A stretch of DNA of 64,000 nucleotides from Thermococcus onnurineus NA1. GTDB taxonomy: Archaea; Methanobacteriota_B; Thermococci; Thermococcales; Thermococcaceae. The first letter of the stretch is position 1. Every line of letters starts with the position of its first letter. Below the pieces are notes generated by a model, which saw only the letters and a program-made list of their open reading frames with translations, did no database searches and was not told the origin of the DNA. Position numbers and translations under genes: made by a program. Shown piece after piece: positions 18,004-27,325 of this stretch. The DNA is taken from positions 868,001 through 932,000 of the forward strand of contig NC_011529.1 of assembly GCF_000018365.1 (NCBI RefSeq). The letters are read 5' to 3'.

Positions 18004-18273
18004 CTAAAAATTTATCATATCCAAAACTGCCGAGAACATTAAGCCTATGACGCCTCCAATGGACAATCCAATAATATAGTTTACAAGCAATTGAACAACG
18101 GAATCCACAGCCCATTCGGGATTTATAGTTCCCCCGAAGTATGAGAGGGCAATTCCAGACGTTACCATTATTATGTTTATCTTTTGTTGCATCTCGTCCG
18201 CTTTGTTTACACCATTGAGAATACCGACAATAAAGCCCATAACACTCCCCACTCCAACGGTAAAAGTACTCAT
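18004..18273 (-). CDS. Small AT-rich three-helix membrane protein
   Basis: This 89-residue protein of unknown function has predicted transmembrane helices near residues 5-22, 35-50 and 62-85. The base composition is clearly more AT-rich than neighbours. The ATG (MSTFTVGVG) is preferred because a TATA-like AAATTTAAG lies about 45 bases upstream; a longer frame to 18348 would add an unconserved-looking 25 residues. It sits in an AT-rich patch between AsnRS and tRNA-Arg and may be of foreign origin. Confidence 0.5.
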   Translation of the reverse strand: MSTFTVGVGSVMGFIVGILNGVNKADEMQQKINIIMVTSGIALSYFGGTINPEWAVDSVVQLLVNYIIGLSIGGVIGLMFSAVLDMINF

Positions 18274-18649
18274 CTTTATACCCCAAACAACGCTTTCGTG
18301 CTTCCCATACTTAAATTTAATTTGAAAAGTTGAAATATTTGGAAGCATTACACTGCAAAGTTTGATTAAAGTTTGTGATTTCTATTTGGATTGGCCGTTT
18401 AAACGGTGCACATTAAAATTTTGGCAGTTAGGGTGTGATTTCACTCGAAATTTGCTATTAAGATTTGAGTCCGTTTTTTCTTTTTGACGCCCGTAGGGCG
18501 TCGTATTTGAGGGGACTCGGTGAAGATCGGCTAAGAACAAGGAAATCCAACTAGAATCAGCCTTTTGATAAGGTACACTCTAAAAGAAGACACTCTGAAA
18601 AGCAATCACGAGCCTTGATCAAACTTCGCGAAGGCGAAGTTTGTAGAAC
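18274..18649. other. AT-rich intergenic patch with inverted repeats, no gene seen
   Basis: This 376-base stretch holds no credible ORF. It contains the 12-base palindrome CCGTTTAAACGG (18395-18406), an inverted repeat GACGCCC-GTA-GGGCGTC (about 18486-18502) and a nine-base-arm hairpin AAACTTCGC-GAAG-GCGAAGTTT (18621-18642) just past the tRNA 3' end. The composition is unlike the flanks. It could be an integration scar or hold an unrecognised RNA. Confidence 0.4.
18621..18642. repeat. Perfect hairpin beside the tRNA-Arg 3' end
   Basis: Nine-base arms AAACTTCGC and GCGAAGTTT flank a four-base loop. It lies 8 bases beyond the encoded CCA of tRNA-Arg. It could form a stem in the tRNA 3' trailer. 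Confidence 0.6.
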
Positions 18650-18726
<77 letters not shown>

Positions 18727-18749
18727 TCGGGTTAGTGGTTAAAGGGCGC

Positions 18750-18762
18750 TCTTATAAAAGTT
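18750..18762 (-). promoter_or_regulatory. TATA box of tRNA-Arg
   Basis: The minus strand reads ACTTTTATAAGAG, placed 25-35 bases before the mature tRNA 5' end. Confidence 0.6.
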
Positions 18763-18767
18763 ACGGT

Positions 18768-18788
18768 GGGAAGAAAAGGGAAGAAGAA
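18768..18788 (-). terminator. T-rich terminator after the substrate-binding protein
   Basis: Directly after the stop, the minus strand reads TTCTTCTTCCCTTTTCTTCCC, a pyrimidine tract expected of an archaeal terminator and placed before the tRNA promoter. Confidence 0.45.
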
Positions 18789-18789
18789 T

Positions 18790-19932
18790 TCAGCGCCTCC
18801 TCCTAAGGAGGAGCGGCACTATGGCAAGGCCGACTATCAGGGCCGGTCCGCAGATGCCGGCGTTATCAGTTTCCCCGCTGGTTTCGGTGGTCGTCTTGCC
18901 GAGTATCTCGTCAGCGCTCTTGCCCTCGACCATGAGTTCGGTCCACTGCTTGAGCCAGGCCTCGTAGTTCTTCTCTATCTCGGCCGGGTCAACGGTGACG
19001 GGCTTGTCGACCTCAACCGCGTACTGGAAGACCTCAGGAAGCTGGACGTTCTTGTTGACAGGGTACATCCACTGGTTGACCGGAAGCTTCTCCTGGGCCT
19101 CCTCGCTGATGAGGAACTCTATGAACTTCTTGGCGAGCTCTGGGTGCTTGGCGCCCTTGACTATTCCAGCACCCTCGATCTGGAGGTAGTTACCCTCCTT
19201 AAAGGCGACCGCGCCGATGTTGGTGTTGTTCTCATAGTAAACGGTTGCAGCAGGGGAAGTTGCGTAGCTGAGCACGAGCGGATACTCGCCCTTGGTGAAA
19301 GCTCCCCAGGCCGCGCTCCAGCCCTCGACAATCTGGACATCGTTCTCCTTGAGCTTCTCCCAGTAGTAGAGCCAGTCGTCGCCATAAACGGCTATCGTCC
19401 ACAGGAGGAATGCCATTCCCGGCGAGCTGGTCCTCGGATCCTCGATGATGAGCTTGCCCTTCCACTCGGGCTTGATGAGGTCTTCGAGGCTGGTCGGCGG
19501 GTTCTGAACCATGTCCTTGCGGTAGTTGATAGCTATGTATCCGTAGTCGTAGGGTGTGAGGTGGAAGGTTGGGTCAAACTTCTCGATTATCCAGTCAGGA
19601 ATAACGTCGGCGTTCTCTGGCTTATATGGCTCGAGAACGCCTGCATCTATAGCCTTGGCGAGGTAGCTGTTGTCTATGCCGACGACGACATCAGCCTGCG
19701 GGCTGTCCTTCTCGAGGATGAGCCTGTTGAGGACCTCTCCAGCGTCACCTATGAGGACGAGGTTGACCTTAACACCGTACTTCTCCTCGAATATCGGAAC
19801 TATCTCCTTCATCCACCACTCTATGCTGTCGTAGGAGTAAACAGTCAGCTCTTCCTGGGCAGCAGCGGGCTTTGGAACCGCGAAAAGCCCCACAAGGAGC
19901 ACTACTAGGAGTGCGATGCCAAGTTTCCTCAT
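18790..19932 (-). CDS. Thiamine-type ABC substrate-binding protein with CGP-CTERM anchor
   Basis: This 380-residue exported protein has a signal peptide (residues 1-25, ending PKPAAA), a periplasmic-binding-protein type 2 fold of the thiamine/iron-binding (TbpA-like) group (VYSYDSIEWW near the start), a Thr/Ser/Glu-rich linker and a C-terminal CGPALIVGLAIVPLLLRRRR. That tail is the Thermococcales CGP-CTERM signal for cysteine-linked surface anchoring. No permease or ATPase is adjacent, so it is an orphan component here. Ligand is inferred only from family resemblance. Leader GGAGGTGATTCG is strong. Confidence 0.85.
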   Translation of the reverse strand: MRKLGIALLVVLLVGLFAVPKPAAAQEELTVYSYDSIEWWMKEIVPIFEEKYGVKVNLVLIGDAGEVLNRLILEKDSPQADVVVGIDNSYLAKAIDAGVLEPYKPENADVIPDWIIEKFDPTFHLTPYDYGYIAINYRKDMVQNPPTSLEDLIKPEWKGKLIIEDPRTSSPGMAFLLWTIAVYGDDWLYYWEKLKENDVQIVEGWSAAWGAFTKGEYPLVLSYATSPAATVYYENNTNIGAVAFKEGNYLQIEGAGIVKGAKHPELAKKFIEFLISEEAQEKLPVNQWMYPVNKNVQLPEVFQYAVEVDKPVTVDPAEIEKNYEAWLKQWTELMVEGKSADEILGKTTTETSGETDNAGICGPALIVGLAIVPLLLRRRR

Positions 19933-20059
19933 CGAATCACCTCCAAATACTCGGTTGTGATTTTCAATAATGTGGTAATACGATGCCTAATAAAGCTTTG
20001 CCTCCCAGAATTGTGACCTTGAAAAAGTCAGATCAAGGGAAACATTAAAACGTTGGACG

Positions 20060-20995
20060 TTAGGGGAGGCTCACTCCCCCGGTAGCAGCCAGGTAAAGGA
20101 AGTAGCAGTATATCGCCAGCAGGACTCCACCGGTTGCTCTACTCACTCTGCCCGTGAAGCGGAGCGCTCCCGTCAATATGCCCATGACAAGAAGCGTTAG
20201 CGGGAGGATAAAGGTATATATAGTTTGGTCAACTCTGATTGGGTTTATAAGCGCCGCAACTCCTATGACCACAAGCATGTTAAGGATGTTGGCACCGATG
20301 ATGTTGCCCACGCTGATGTTGGGGAGCCGTTTTATGGTGGCCATTAGGGAGTTAGTGAACTCAGGCAGGGAGGTTCCTATTGAGACCATCGTAAGCCCTA
20401 TAATCACTTCGGGAACACCGAAGGCCCTCGCGAGGGTGACGGCGCTGTCGACGACGAGTTTCGCACCAGTGACAACGAGCAGTCCGCTCCCGAACATTAT
20501 AAGCGCGTCCCGCTTTGGATTTCCGCGCCCTCCTTCCGGAAGCTCTTCCAGGGTCATGTGCTTTTGGTAGAGGTAGTAGAGGAAGCCAAAGTAGATGAGT
20601 ATCAGGCTCGCGCCGTCGAGCCTGCTTATCGTGCCGTCGTACATGAGCAGTCCAGCGTAAGCTGTGACCACTATCATGAAGAGGGCGTTCTTCCAGGCGG
20701 TTCTCTCGACCTTAAGCGGGCGGAGGAGTGATGAGACACCGAGGATAAGGGCTATGTTGGCGAGGGCACTCCCGATGGCATTTCCGAGGGCGATGTCAGG
20801 TTTTCCCTGATAGGACGATATCGCCGAGACTGTGACCTCGGGCAGGGTCGTCGCTATGCTTGCCAGAACGAGCGCTATAATGAACTCACTCACTCCAAAG
20901 CCCTTGGCCACCCTCGAAGCGGCCTCAACGAAGAAATCGCTCCCCTTGATTAGAAGGGCGAGTCCCACAATGAACATGACTATTTCAACTACCAC
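20060..20995 (-). CDS. Sodium/calcium exchanger family membrane protein
   Basis: This 311-residue cation antiporter has about ten transmembrane helices and two inverted alpha-repeats. Each carries the ion-binding motif: GNAIGSALANIALILG in the first half and GNIIGANILNMLVVIG in the second, with the partner PEVTVS and SIGTSLPEF segments. It likely exchanges Ca2+ for Na+ or H+. The start is taken as the GTG at 20995, four bases after GGTGAG; an ATG at 20977 would shorten helix 1. Confidence 0.88.
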   Translation of the reverse strand: MVVEIVMFIVGLALLIKGSDFFVEAASRVAKGFGVSEFIIALVLASIATTLPEVTVSAISSYQGKPDIALGNAIGSALANIALILGVSSLLRPLKVERTAWKNALFMIVVTAYAGLLMYDGTISRLDGASLILIYFGFLYYLYQKHMTLEELPEGGRGNPKRDALIMFGSGLLVVTGAKLVVDSAVTLARAFGVPEVIIGLTMVSIGTSLPEFTNSLMATIKRLPNISVGNIIGANILNMLVVIGVAALINPIRVDQTIYTFILPLTLLVMGILTGALRFTGRVSRATGGVLLAIYCYFLYLAATGGVSLP

Positions 20996-21033
20996 TGCCC
21001 TCACCAGAGTAGGCTGGGAAGAGTCCTTAAAAG

Positions 21034-21546
21034 TTATTTGGCTCCGTAGCCCCCGTTCCCCTTGCCCTCCATTTTGATGACGTAGTCCGCAGCATTCTGG
21101 AGGGCCACCGAAAAGCCGGGCTCAACTCCAATAACTATCGTCTCCTTCCCCTTGCGCTTGGCCTCATTAATTATCGGCAGAAAATCAGCATCTCGGGTCG
21201 CTAAGGCTATTACCTCGACGTCGGAGTTGTATATGAGCTCCATGGCTTCTATGGCTATTCTCACGTCGGTGTCGCCGGCGACTATAATTGGCTCAAGCCC
21301 CTGGTTGACCACGGCCTCTATCAGCCCCTGGGGCGCGTACTGGTTGAGGACAACCTTTGCAACGCGGATTTTGCCGATCCTTTCCAGAGCCTCGACGATG
21401 TCCTCCAGCTTTATGCCGAACTCCTTCCTGAGGATGTTGGGCCCATCGATAATAAGGCCTATACTCTTCTTGCTCTTTGGCTTTGGGGACTTTTCCTCGA
21501 CCTCCTTCTCGCCGCGCTTAAGGACCTTGAAGAGAGTCTCCCTCAT
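21034..21546 (-). CDS. NYN-domain (LabA/TIGR00288) putative ribonuclease, intact active site
   Basis: This 170-residue protein is of the PIN-like NYN fold. After a basic N-terminus, residues ~30-160 hold the fold with all expected acids: IDGPN, the TDVRIAIEA Asp and the TRDADFLP pair. Such proteins are metal-dependent RNases, though this family has no proven substrate. Its ATG overlaps the stop of the upstream paralogue (ATGA), so the pair is translationally coupled. It is about half identical to that partner by eye. Confidence 0.85.
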   Translation of the reverse strand: MRETLFKVLKRGEKEVEEKSPKPKSKKSIGLIIDGPNILRKEFGIKLEDIVEALERIGKIRVAKVVLNQYAPQGLIEAVVNQGLEPIIVAGDTDVRIAIEAMELIYNSDVEVIALATRDADFLPIINEAKRKGKETIVIGVEPGFSVALQNAADYVIKMEGKGNGGYGAK

Positions 21547-22055
21547 CCTTCCTCACCATTCGGTGTCAAGATTATCGTGTAATCGGCGGCATGTTTAAGG
21601 GCCGCGCTGAATCCCGGCTCTATACCTATGACTATCGTCTCCTTGCCCTTCTCCTTTGCCTTGAGTATAACCGGCAAAAACTCCGCGTTTCTAGTCGCCA
21701 AAGCTATGACGTCGATGTTCGGGTTGTATATCTCTCTCATGGCTTCGACTGCGAGTTTTACTCCAGTCTCGCCGGAAACCACAACTACCTCAAACCCCTG
21801 GTTGGAGACGGCCTCAATTAAACCCTGAGGAGCGTACTGGTTGAGTATGACTTTAGCAACCCTGAGGTCGCCGATGTCCTCCAGAACGTCCACTATGTCT
21901 TCCAGTTTTACTCCAAACTCCTTTCGGAGAATGTTTGGGCCGTCAATAAGCAGCGCTATCTTCTTACCCCTGCTTATCTTTCGCCTCATCATTCCTATAC
22001 TCCGCATCCCCTCCTTTGTTATCGATACTATCTTCTCCCAGTTGCTGCCTGACAT
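21543..22055 (-). CDS. NYN-domain paralogue with degenerate active site
   Basis: This 170-residue protein is aligned throughout with the downstream gene. It keeps IDGPN but has [10 protein letters not shown] where the partner has [10 protein letters not shown], and TRNAEFLP where the partner has TRDADFLP. Three catalytic acids are therefore replaced by Gly, Asn and Glu. I infer a structural or RNA-binding partner rather than a nuclease. The ATG at 22055 follows GGTGACAGCT; the GTG at 22064 is inside that leader. Confidence 0.83.
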   Translation of the reverse strand: MSGSNWEKIVSITKEGMRSIGMMRRKISRGKKIALLIDGPNILRKEFGVKLEDIVDVLEDIGDLRVAKVILNQYAPQGLIEAVSNQGFEVVVVSGETGVKLAVEAMREIYNPNIDVIALATRNAEFLPVILKAKEKGKETIVIGIEPGFSAALKHAADYTIILTPNGEEG

Positions 22056-22214
22056 AGCTGTCACCGCTGAGATCGTTCATCACTCAAGCTACCATTGTGA
22101 TACCACCTTACCTACGGGATAATCCTATAAAAATGTTAATTCTCTTCCCCGGGAAAATTTAAAACTGATTAGAATAAAAACACCACCAGAAAGGGGCGTA
22201 TCAGGGTGAGAGAG

Positions 22215-22642
22215 ATGAAACTTTTAGTCGTGAAGAAAGTTAAAAGTCCAGGAAAGGTTCCGCTTAAATGGAAACTTACAACGCTCCTTCTTGGATCACA
22301 ACTGCCTTAATGGCACTCTTTGCAGTGTACACCATTATGGGCGACAATTTTGATGACAACGGAATAACCGGTGCCGTAGCAGGTATAAGTGCCGCCCAGC
22401 TCATAAGACCAACGATAGAGAAGCTGAAAAAACACATATTCAAGACCTACGTTTCCCTAGTCTTCCTCAACACGCTCCTCGCGGCGCTCATAGTGAACCA
22501 CTTCAACTTACAGCCTGAGGGCACGCTCCAGTTCATGGGGGCCTTCATAGTGGTCTACATACCCCTCTCTGTCTTTGATTACAGCCTGATAAAGGCTGCC
22601 GGCAGAATATCGGAGAACAGACAGAACGGCGGGGCGGAATGA
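22215..22642 (+). pseudogene. Small membrane protein gene with a frameshift near its N-terminus
   Basis: The expected start is ATG 22215 after a strong GGGTGAGAGAG and behind a TATA box (AAATTTAAAAC near 22156). It reads MKLLVVKKVKSPGKVPLKWK then TTLLLGSQLP and a TAA at 22308. One base added near 22303 would let it run on as ALMALFAVYTIMG and a 110-residue body with four hydrophobic segments, ending RISENRQNGGAE. The body also opens from an ATG at 22268, but that has no ribosome binding site. I do not know the family. The defect is decay or a base error. Confidence 0.55.
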
Positions 22643-22695
22643 AAGAGAACAAGGAATAGCCAAGGACAAACAAAAGACTGAGAACCAGAGCCCGG

Positions 22696-25128
22696 TCACA
22701 GGAGCCGCTTGTAGTAGTACCAGAGCCCCCTGATTATGTCGCGCACCTCTATCATGGTGAAGGTCTCGGTTCTGTCAATGAGCTTGGCAGTCTCTTCCCA
22801 GCTGTGGGCCTGCAGGACGCGGTAGATGAGGAGCTTTATCTGGCGCTCGTCGAGGTAGGGCTTCATCCAGCCGTCGAGGAAGTAGAGTTTGACGATGGGC
22901 TTAACTGCATCGACGACGGTATCGTAGGTGAGCACCTTACCCGTGAAGGCGTCGAGGCGCTTCCTCTGGACCTCGGTCAGGTGTATGGGGTAGTCAACGG
23001 CCTCTCCAAAGGGACTCTCAAAGAGCCAGCGGGCTATCTCCGGTTCGAGGTCGCGGTGGGTGTCGCCCAGCCACTCGGTGAGCCTTATGCGGAACTCGTC
23101 GTTGGCCTTCTTTATGAGCTTCTTGGCCTTCTCACTGAGGGGCTTAAGGACTATCGCCGTGAATTCACCGCTGACGGGGTTTCTGGCAGGGCTGAGGTGG
23201 ACCACCGCAAAGCCGTTCCTAACCCAGAAGCGGACGAGCTCCTCGCTCGCTCCAAAGCCCGAGCCTATCCAGTCAAGGCCCTTCTTTCTCGCCTCCTCTT
23301 CGAGCAGCTCAAGAGCCTTGCTTCCAAGCCCCATATCCATCGCATCTGGATGGGTGGCGATTCTAACTATCCTGTAGCCTTTCAGCTTGGCGAACTCCTT
23401 CAAATAGTGGTGCTTGACCATCATGTCCGGAATTATGTTCCCACGGGGCTTGTAGCCCTTTGCCATCTTATCTATGACCTTCTTCGGAATGTTGCCCTCC
23501 TTGGCTATCTGTATCGCCGTGACTATCTTTCCGTTCTTCAGGCGGAGAACGCGGGCCTCGTGGTGTGGGGCATCGGCAAGTAAAGCTACATCGCTCGGCC
23601 TGTTGCGGTAGTGGGCGAGGATGTAGATTCCAACGAAGTTCCTGAGGTCTTCCCTGTCGTTCTCGAACCAGTCGTCCAGGTCGGGCTCCTCGAAGTAAAC
23701 CTCTTTCTTCTTTATCAGCTCGTAATCCTCGTCGGTAAGCTCGACCGGCTCGGCATCAAGGAGCAGAACGTCGAAGAGCCACTTCTCTATGGGATCACCC
23801 TCGGCGTAGCGTATCGGCTCGTCCATGTGGAGCTCCTTGAATTCCCTCTTTTCGCGGGCTTTCTTGAGGAACTTGACCGAGAAGCCCCTACCTGCACCTT
23901 CATAACCGTGAATCGTGGAGGAATAAACTACGCGCGGCTTGTTCAGATACTTGTGGAGTATGGGCACGTGGATTCCGGCGGCCTCGTCGAGGATGTAGAG
24001 GTCGGCGCTTTTTCTGTAGCCCTCGGTCGGCGGATAATAGCGCAGACCTATCTTCCTCGCGTAGAGCTCCTTTATCAGACCCTTCTCCTCAACGACGTGG
24101 GGCTTGAAGCCGAGCCTCTCAAGGGCCCTTTTGGCGAAGCGGAAGAGGCTCTGCACGTTCTCTGGTTCGGGGGCGGTGACTACTATCCTTGTGCGCTTCT
24201 TAAGTGCCAGGGCAAGGCCTATCGCCGCTATTCCAACGGAGACACTCTTACCCCTGCCCCTGTCAGCGGTGAGAACGACCATACCCTCGTTCTCAACGAG
24301 CTCTTCGAAGGCCTTCAGGACTTCAACTTGACCTTCAGTTAAGGCCATCTCGTAGAGCTCGCGCGGGAAGATAGTTTCTTCGGGAATATCGACGCCCTTT
24401 CTGCCCTTTATCTTGGCCTGGCTCTTGTTCCGTTTGGGCTTCTTCCGGACCTTCCCGTTCTCGGTAATTATGTAGATGCCATCGTGCTCCGTGAACTTTC
24501 TGATTAGACGCCTGTTGAAGCGCTTCTTGACGTCGTCGATGGTGTATGGGGGAGTAACAAGGCTCTTGTGGAAGCCCGTCCACATGTTCTTCCACTTCTC
24601 GAATGGGTGGGCCAGCACGAATATTAGGCCGCCTCCCCTAACCGTCTCGATTATCCTTCCGAGGTCGTTGGGGGAGTAGTCGTAGCTGAGGTCAAGAACG
24701 AGGAGGTCATAGGTTCTTCCGAGTATGTCCCGGGTGTGCTTGAAGGTTACGGCTTTAACGTTAACATTAGAACCAGCCAAAACGTCGAAGTGCTTTCTAA
24801 AAGACTCGTAGCGCTTCCTTCCGAAGGTTTCCTCTCCGAGGGCATCGGTGGCGTAGAGGACATCAATTTTATCCTCGCTTTCATCGCGGAGACGTTTCTT
24901 CTTCAGCTCGTCTATAACGTCGCTCAGAACCTTGGCCGAGGCTCCCGCAAGAATTCCGGCCAGCTCGGCCTTCCTCAGGGTGTCCCCTTCGATGACGATC
25001 ATTCTCCGGTGGAACTTCTCCAAAGCTTGAGCAAGGGCCGTCTCGGTGAGCTTGAGAACGGAATCCTTAACCTTCTCGCCCTTGGCGTAGTCTCTCACTT
25101 CCTTATCAAAGCGGACCTTGACGGTCAC
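22696..25128 (-). CDS. tmcA: tRNA(Met) cytidine acetyltransferase TmcA
   Basis: This enzyme installs N4-acetylcytidine in RNA using acetyl-CoA and ATP. In Thermococcus the homologue acetylates many CCG sites in rRNA, tRNA and mRNA. The 810-residue protein has an N-terminal domain, a RecD-like helicase module (Walker A TADRGRGKS near 280, DEAAG), a GNAT acetyltransferase module (ATHPDAMDMGLGSKAL) and a C-terminal tRNA-binding tail ending WYYYKRLL. I use the GTG at 25128 (MTVKVRFDKE), placed after GGTGACGGCC, because it matches the known Thermococcus start. Confidence 0.95.
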   Translation of the reverse strand: MTVKVRFDKEVRDYAKGEKVKDSVLKLTETALAQALEKFHRRMIVIEGDTLRKAELAGILAGASAKVLSDVIDELKKKRLRDESEDKIDVLYATDALGEETFGRKRYESFRKHFDVLAGSNVNVKAVTFKHTRDILGRTYDLLVLDLSYDYSPNDLGRIIETVRGGGLIFVLAHPFEKWKNMWTGFHKSLVTPPYTIDDVKKRFNRRLIRKFTEHDGIYIITENGKVRKKPKRNKSQAKIKGRKGVDIPEETIFPRELYEMALTEGQVEVLKAFEELVENEGMVVLTADRGRGKSVSVGIAAIGLALALKKRTRIVVTAPEPENVQSLFRFAKRALERLGFKPHVVEEKGLIKELYARKIGLRYYPPTEGYRKSADLYILDEAAGIHVPILHKYLNKPRVVYSSTIHGYEGAGRGFSVKFLKKAREKREFKELHMDEPIRYAEGDPIEKWLFDVLLLDAEPVELTDEDYELIKKKEVYFEEPDLDDWFENDREDLRNFVGIYILAHYRNRPSDVALLADAPHHEARVLRLKNGKIVTAIQIAKEGNIPKKVIDKMAKGYKPRGNIIPDMMVKHHYLKEFAKLKGYRIVRIATHPDAMDMGLGSKALELLEEEARKKGLDWIGSGFGASEELVRFWVRNGFAVVHLSPARNPVSGEFTAIVLKPLSEKAKKLIKKANDEFRIRLTEWLGDTHRDLEPEIARWLFESPFGEAVDYPIHLTEVQRKRLDAFTGKVLTYDTVVDAVKPIVKLYFLDGWMKPYLDERQIKLLIYRVLQAHSWEETAKLIDRTETFTMIEVRDIIRGLWYYYKRLL

Positions 25129-25254
25129 GGCCGTCACCTCCCAGAGAAGAGAGGGTAGGGGGCTTAAAAAGGTTAGGAGGTTCAGAGAGTCTCTCGATAA
25201 TCATCGAAACGCTAAGCTTTTATACGAAAAGAACCCAAATCCATCGGTGGTTCC

Positions 25255-27150
25255 ATGAAAGGGCTCGATATTAAAGACCTCGGAAAGTTCAAGCTCGTCG
25301 GCAACATCGACGCTTTTGGCAGGAAGTTCGTCTTCCAGGTCACGGAGATAAACGTTGAGAATGACGACTACTTCTCAAGGCTCTACCTCTACGATGGCAG
25401 GAAGGTAAAGCCCTTCACCTCCGGGAAGAAGGACGGGAACCCACGCTTTTCACCGGACGGGAAGCTCATAGCTTTCACCTCGAAGCGCGATAAGGAGAGC
25501 AGGGAAGCCGAGCTCTACGTCATTCCGACGGACGGCGGAGAGGCGAGGCTTCTCACTAAATTCAAGTACGGGATAAAAGACCTCCGCTTCACGGAGGACG
25601 GAAAGGGCATAGCCGTTATTACACCTATAGACATCGAGAAGAAGCCCAAAGATGACGTCCACGTCATCAAGGAGATTCCATACTGGTTTAACGGCGTCGG
25701 CTGGGTTTACGGGAGGAGGAGCGTTGTTTATCTCGTTGATATCGAGAGCGGCAGGAAAAGGCGCATAACCCCCAAGAACCTCGACGTCTCCCAAATCCGC
25801 TTCCACAACGGCAAACTCTATTTCATCGCCCAAGAGGACAGAGAGAAGAAGCCGATGGTGAGCGACCTCTACGTCCTCGAGGGCAGGAAGGCGAGAAGGC
25901 TCACCCCAGGAGAGTGGAGCGTAAGCGACTTTATTCCACTCGACGATGGAACCTTCATCCTGAAGGCCAACACGCGCGAGCGCGGGATTCCGACCAACAC
26001 CCACATCTACCACTACAACCCCGAGAGGGGTGAGCTAAGAAAGCTCACAGCTAAGCTCGACCGTGCTGCATACAACTCGCTCAACTGCGACGTTCGCGGA
26101 CCCCAGAGGGCAGAGCTTGGCTTTAAGGACGGTTGGGTCTACTATGTTGCCACCGATGGCCCGAGGGCGAATCTCTTCAGGGTTAACCTCAAGGGGAAGA
26201 TTGAGAAAGTCATCGGCGGTGACAGGAGCGTTGAAAGCTTCGCCATCGGTGATTACATAGCCTTCACCGCCCAGGATGCGGTAACTCCGACGGAGCTCTA
26301 CATATTCAGGGACGGGAAGGAGAAGAAGCTAACCGACTTCAACGGCTGGATTAAAGACTACAAGCTCTCGAAGCCCGAGCACTTCAAAGTTAAGGCTAGC
26401 GACGGCGTTGAGATAGACGCATGGATAATGAAGCCCGTTGATTTTGAGCCCGGCAAAAAGTATCCAGCCGTGCTTGAAATCCACGGCGGGCCGAAGACGG
26501 CTTACGGCTATTCCTTCATGCACGAGTTCCACGTTTTGACGACCAGGGGCTTCGTCGTAATCTTCAGCAACCCGAGGGGAAGCGACGGCTATGGTGAAGA
26601 GTTCGCGGACATTAGGGAGCACTACGGAGAGCGCGATTATCGGGACATCATGGAGGTCGTTGACGAAGCCATAAAGCGCTTTGACTTCATTGACCCCGAG
26701 AGGATAGGCGTCACCGGCGGCTCCTACGGCGGCTTCATGACCAACTGGATAGTCGGCCACACAAATAGATTCAAGGCGGCAGTTACTCAGCGCTCCATCT
26801 CGAACTGGGTGAGCTTCTTCGGAACGACGGACATCGGCTACTTCTTCGCCCCGGACCAGATAGGCGGCGACCCCTGGGGCAACCTCGACGGCTACTGGGA
26901 GAAGAGCCCGCTGAAGTACGCTCCCAACGTCGAGACGCCGCTCCTCATAATCCACTCGACGGAGGACTACCGCTGCTGGCTCCCGGAGGCGCTCCAGTTC
27001 TTCACTGCGCTGAGGTACCTCGGCAAGACGGTGGAGCTCGCGATATTCCCTGGAGAGAACCACGACTTAAGCAGGGGTGGAAAGCCAAAACACAGGGTTA
27101 GGAGGTTGGAGCTTATAGCCGGGTGGATGGAGAGGTGGCTTAAAGAGTAA
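25255..27150 (+). CDS. Acylaminoacyl-peptidase / S9 prolyl oligopeptidase
   Basis: This 631-residue cytoplasmic serine peptidase has an N-terminal seven-bladed propeller-like domain (about 1-370) and a C-terminal alpha/beta hydrolase. The nucleophile is in GGSYGGF (near 485), the acid in HSTEDYRC and the His in GENHDLSRGG. Family members cut N-acyl residues or short peptides. A TATA-like CTTTTATACG lies about 30 bases upstream and GGTGGTTCC precedes the ATG. It is monocistronic. Confidence 0.9.
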   Translation: MKGLDIKDLGKFKLVGNIDAFGRKFVFQVTEINVENDDYFSRLYLYDGRKVKPFTSGKKDGNPRFSPDGKLIAFTSKRDKESREAELYVIPTDGGEARLLTKFKYGIKDLRFTEDGKGIAVITPIDIEKKPKDDVHVIKEIPYWFNGVGWVYGRRSVVYLVDIESGRKRRITPKNLDVSQIRFHNGKLYFIAQEDREKKPMVSDLYVLEGRKARRLTPGEWSVSDFIPLDDGTFILKANTRERGIPTNTHIYHYNPERGELRKLTAKLDRAAYNSLNCDVRGPQRAELGFKDGWVYYVATDGPRANLFRVNLKGKIEKVIGGDRSVESFAIGDYIAFTAQDAVTPTELYIFRDGKEKKLTDFNGWIKDYKLSKPEHFKVKASDGVEIDAWIMKPVDFEPGKKYPAVLEIHGGPKTAYGYSFMHEFHVLTTRGFVVIFSNPRGSDGYGEEFADIREHYGERDYRDIMEVVDEAIKRFDFIDPERIGVTGGSYGGFMTNWIVGHTNRFKAAVTQRSISNWVSFFGTTDIGYFFAPDQIGGDPWGNLDGYWEKSPLKYAPNVETPLLIIHSTEDYRCWLPEALQFFTALRYLGKTVELAIFPGENHDLSRGGKPKHRVRRLELIAGWMERWLKE

Positions 27151-27325
27151 GCTCTTCTCTCTCCTTTTCCTTGGTTGAAAACATAAAAACGAAAATCGAC
27201 GAAGTAAATCGCACAGTATATAATCCAGCACTCTCCGCCTCTTCGATGTGCTCCGGATAGACGTTCTTTATCTCTTGCCGTCCACCGCCGTGGGGTTTTT
27301 AAAGCTCTGACTGAAATGAGAGCCC

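Noticed and set aside
18486-18502. GACGCCC-GTA-GGGCGTC hairpin as a bacterial-type terminator
   Set aside because: No T tract follows the stem on either strand, and archaeal terminators in this window are stemless T-rich tracts.
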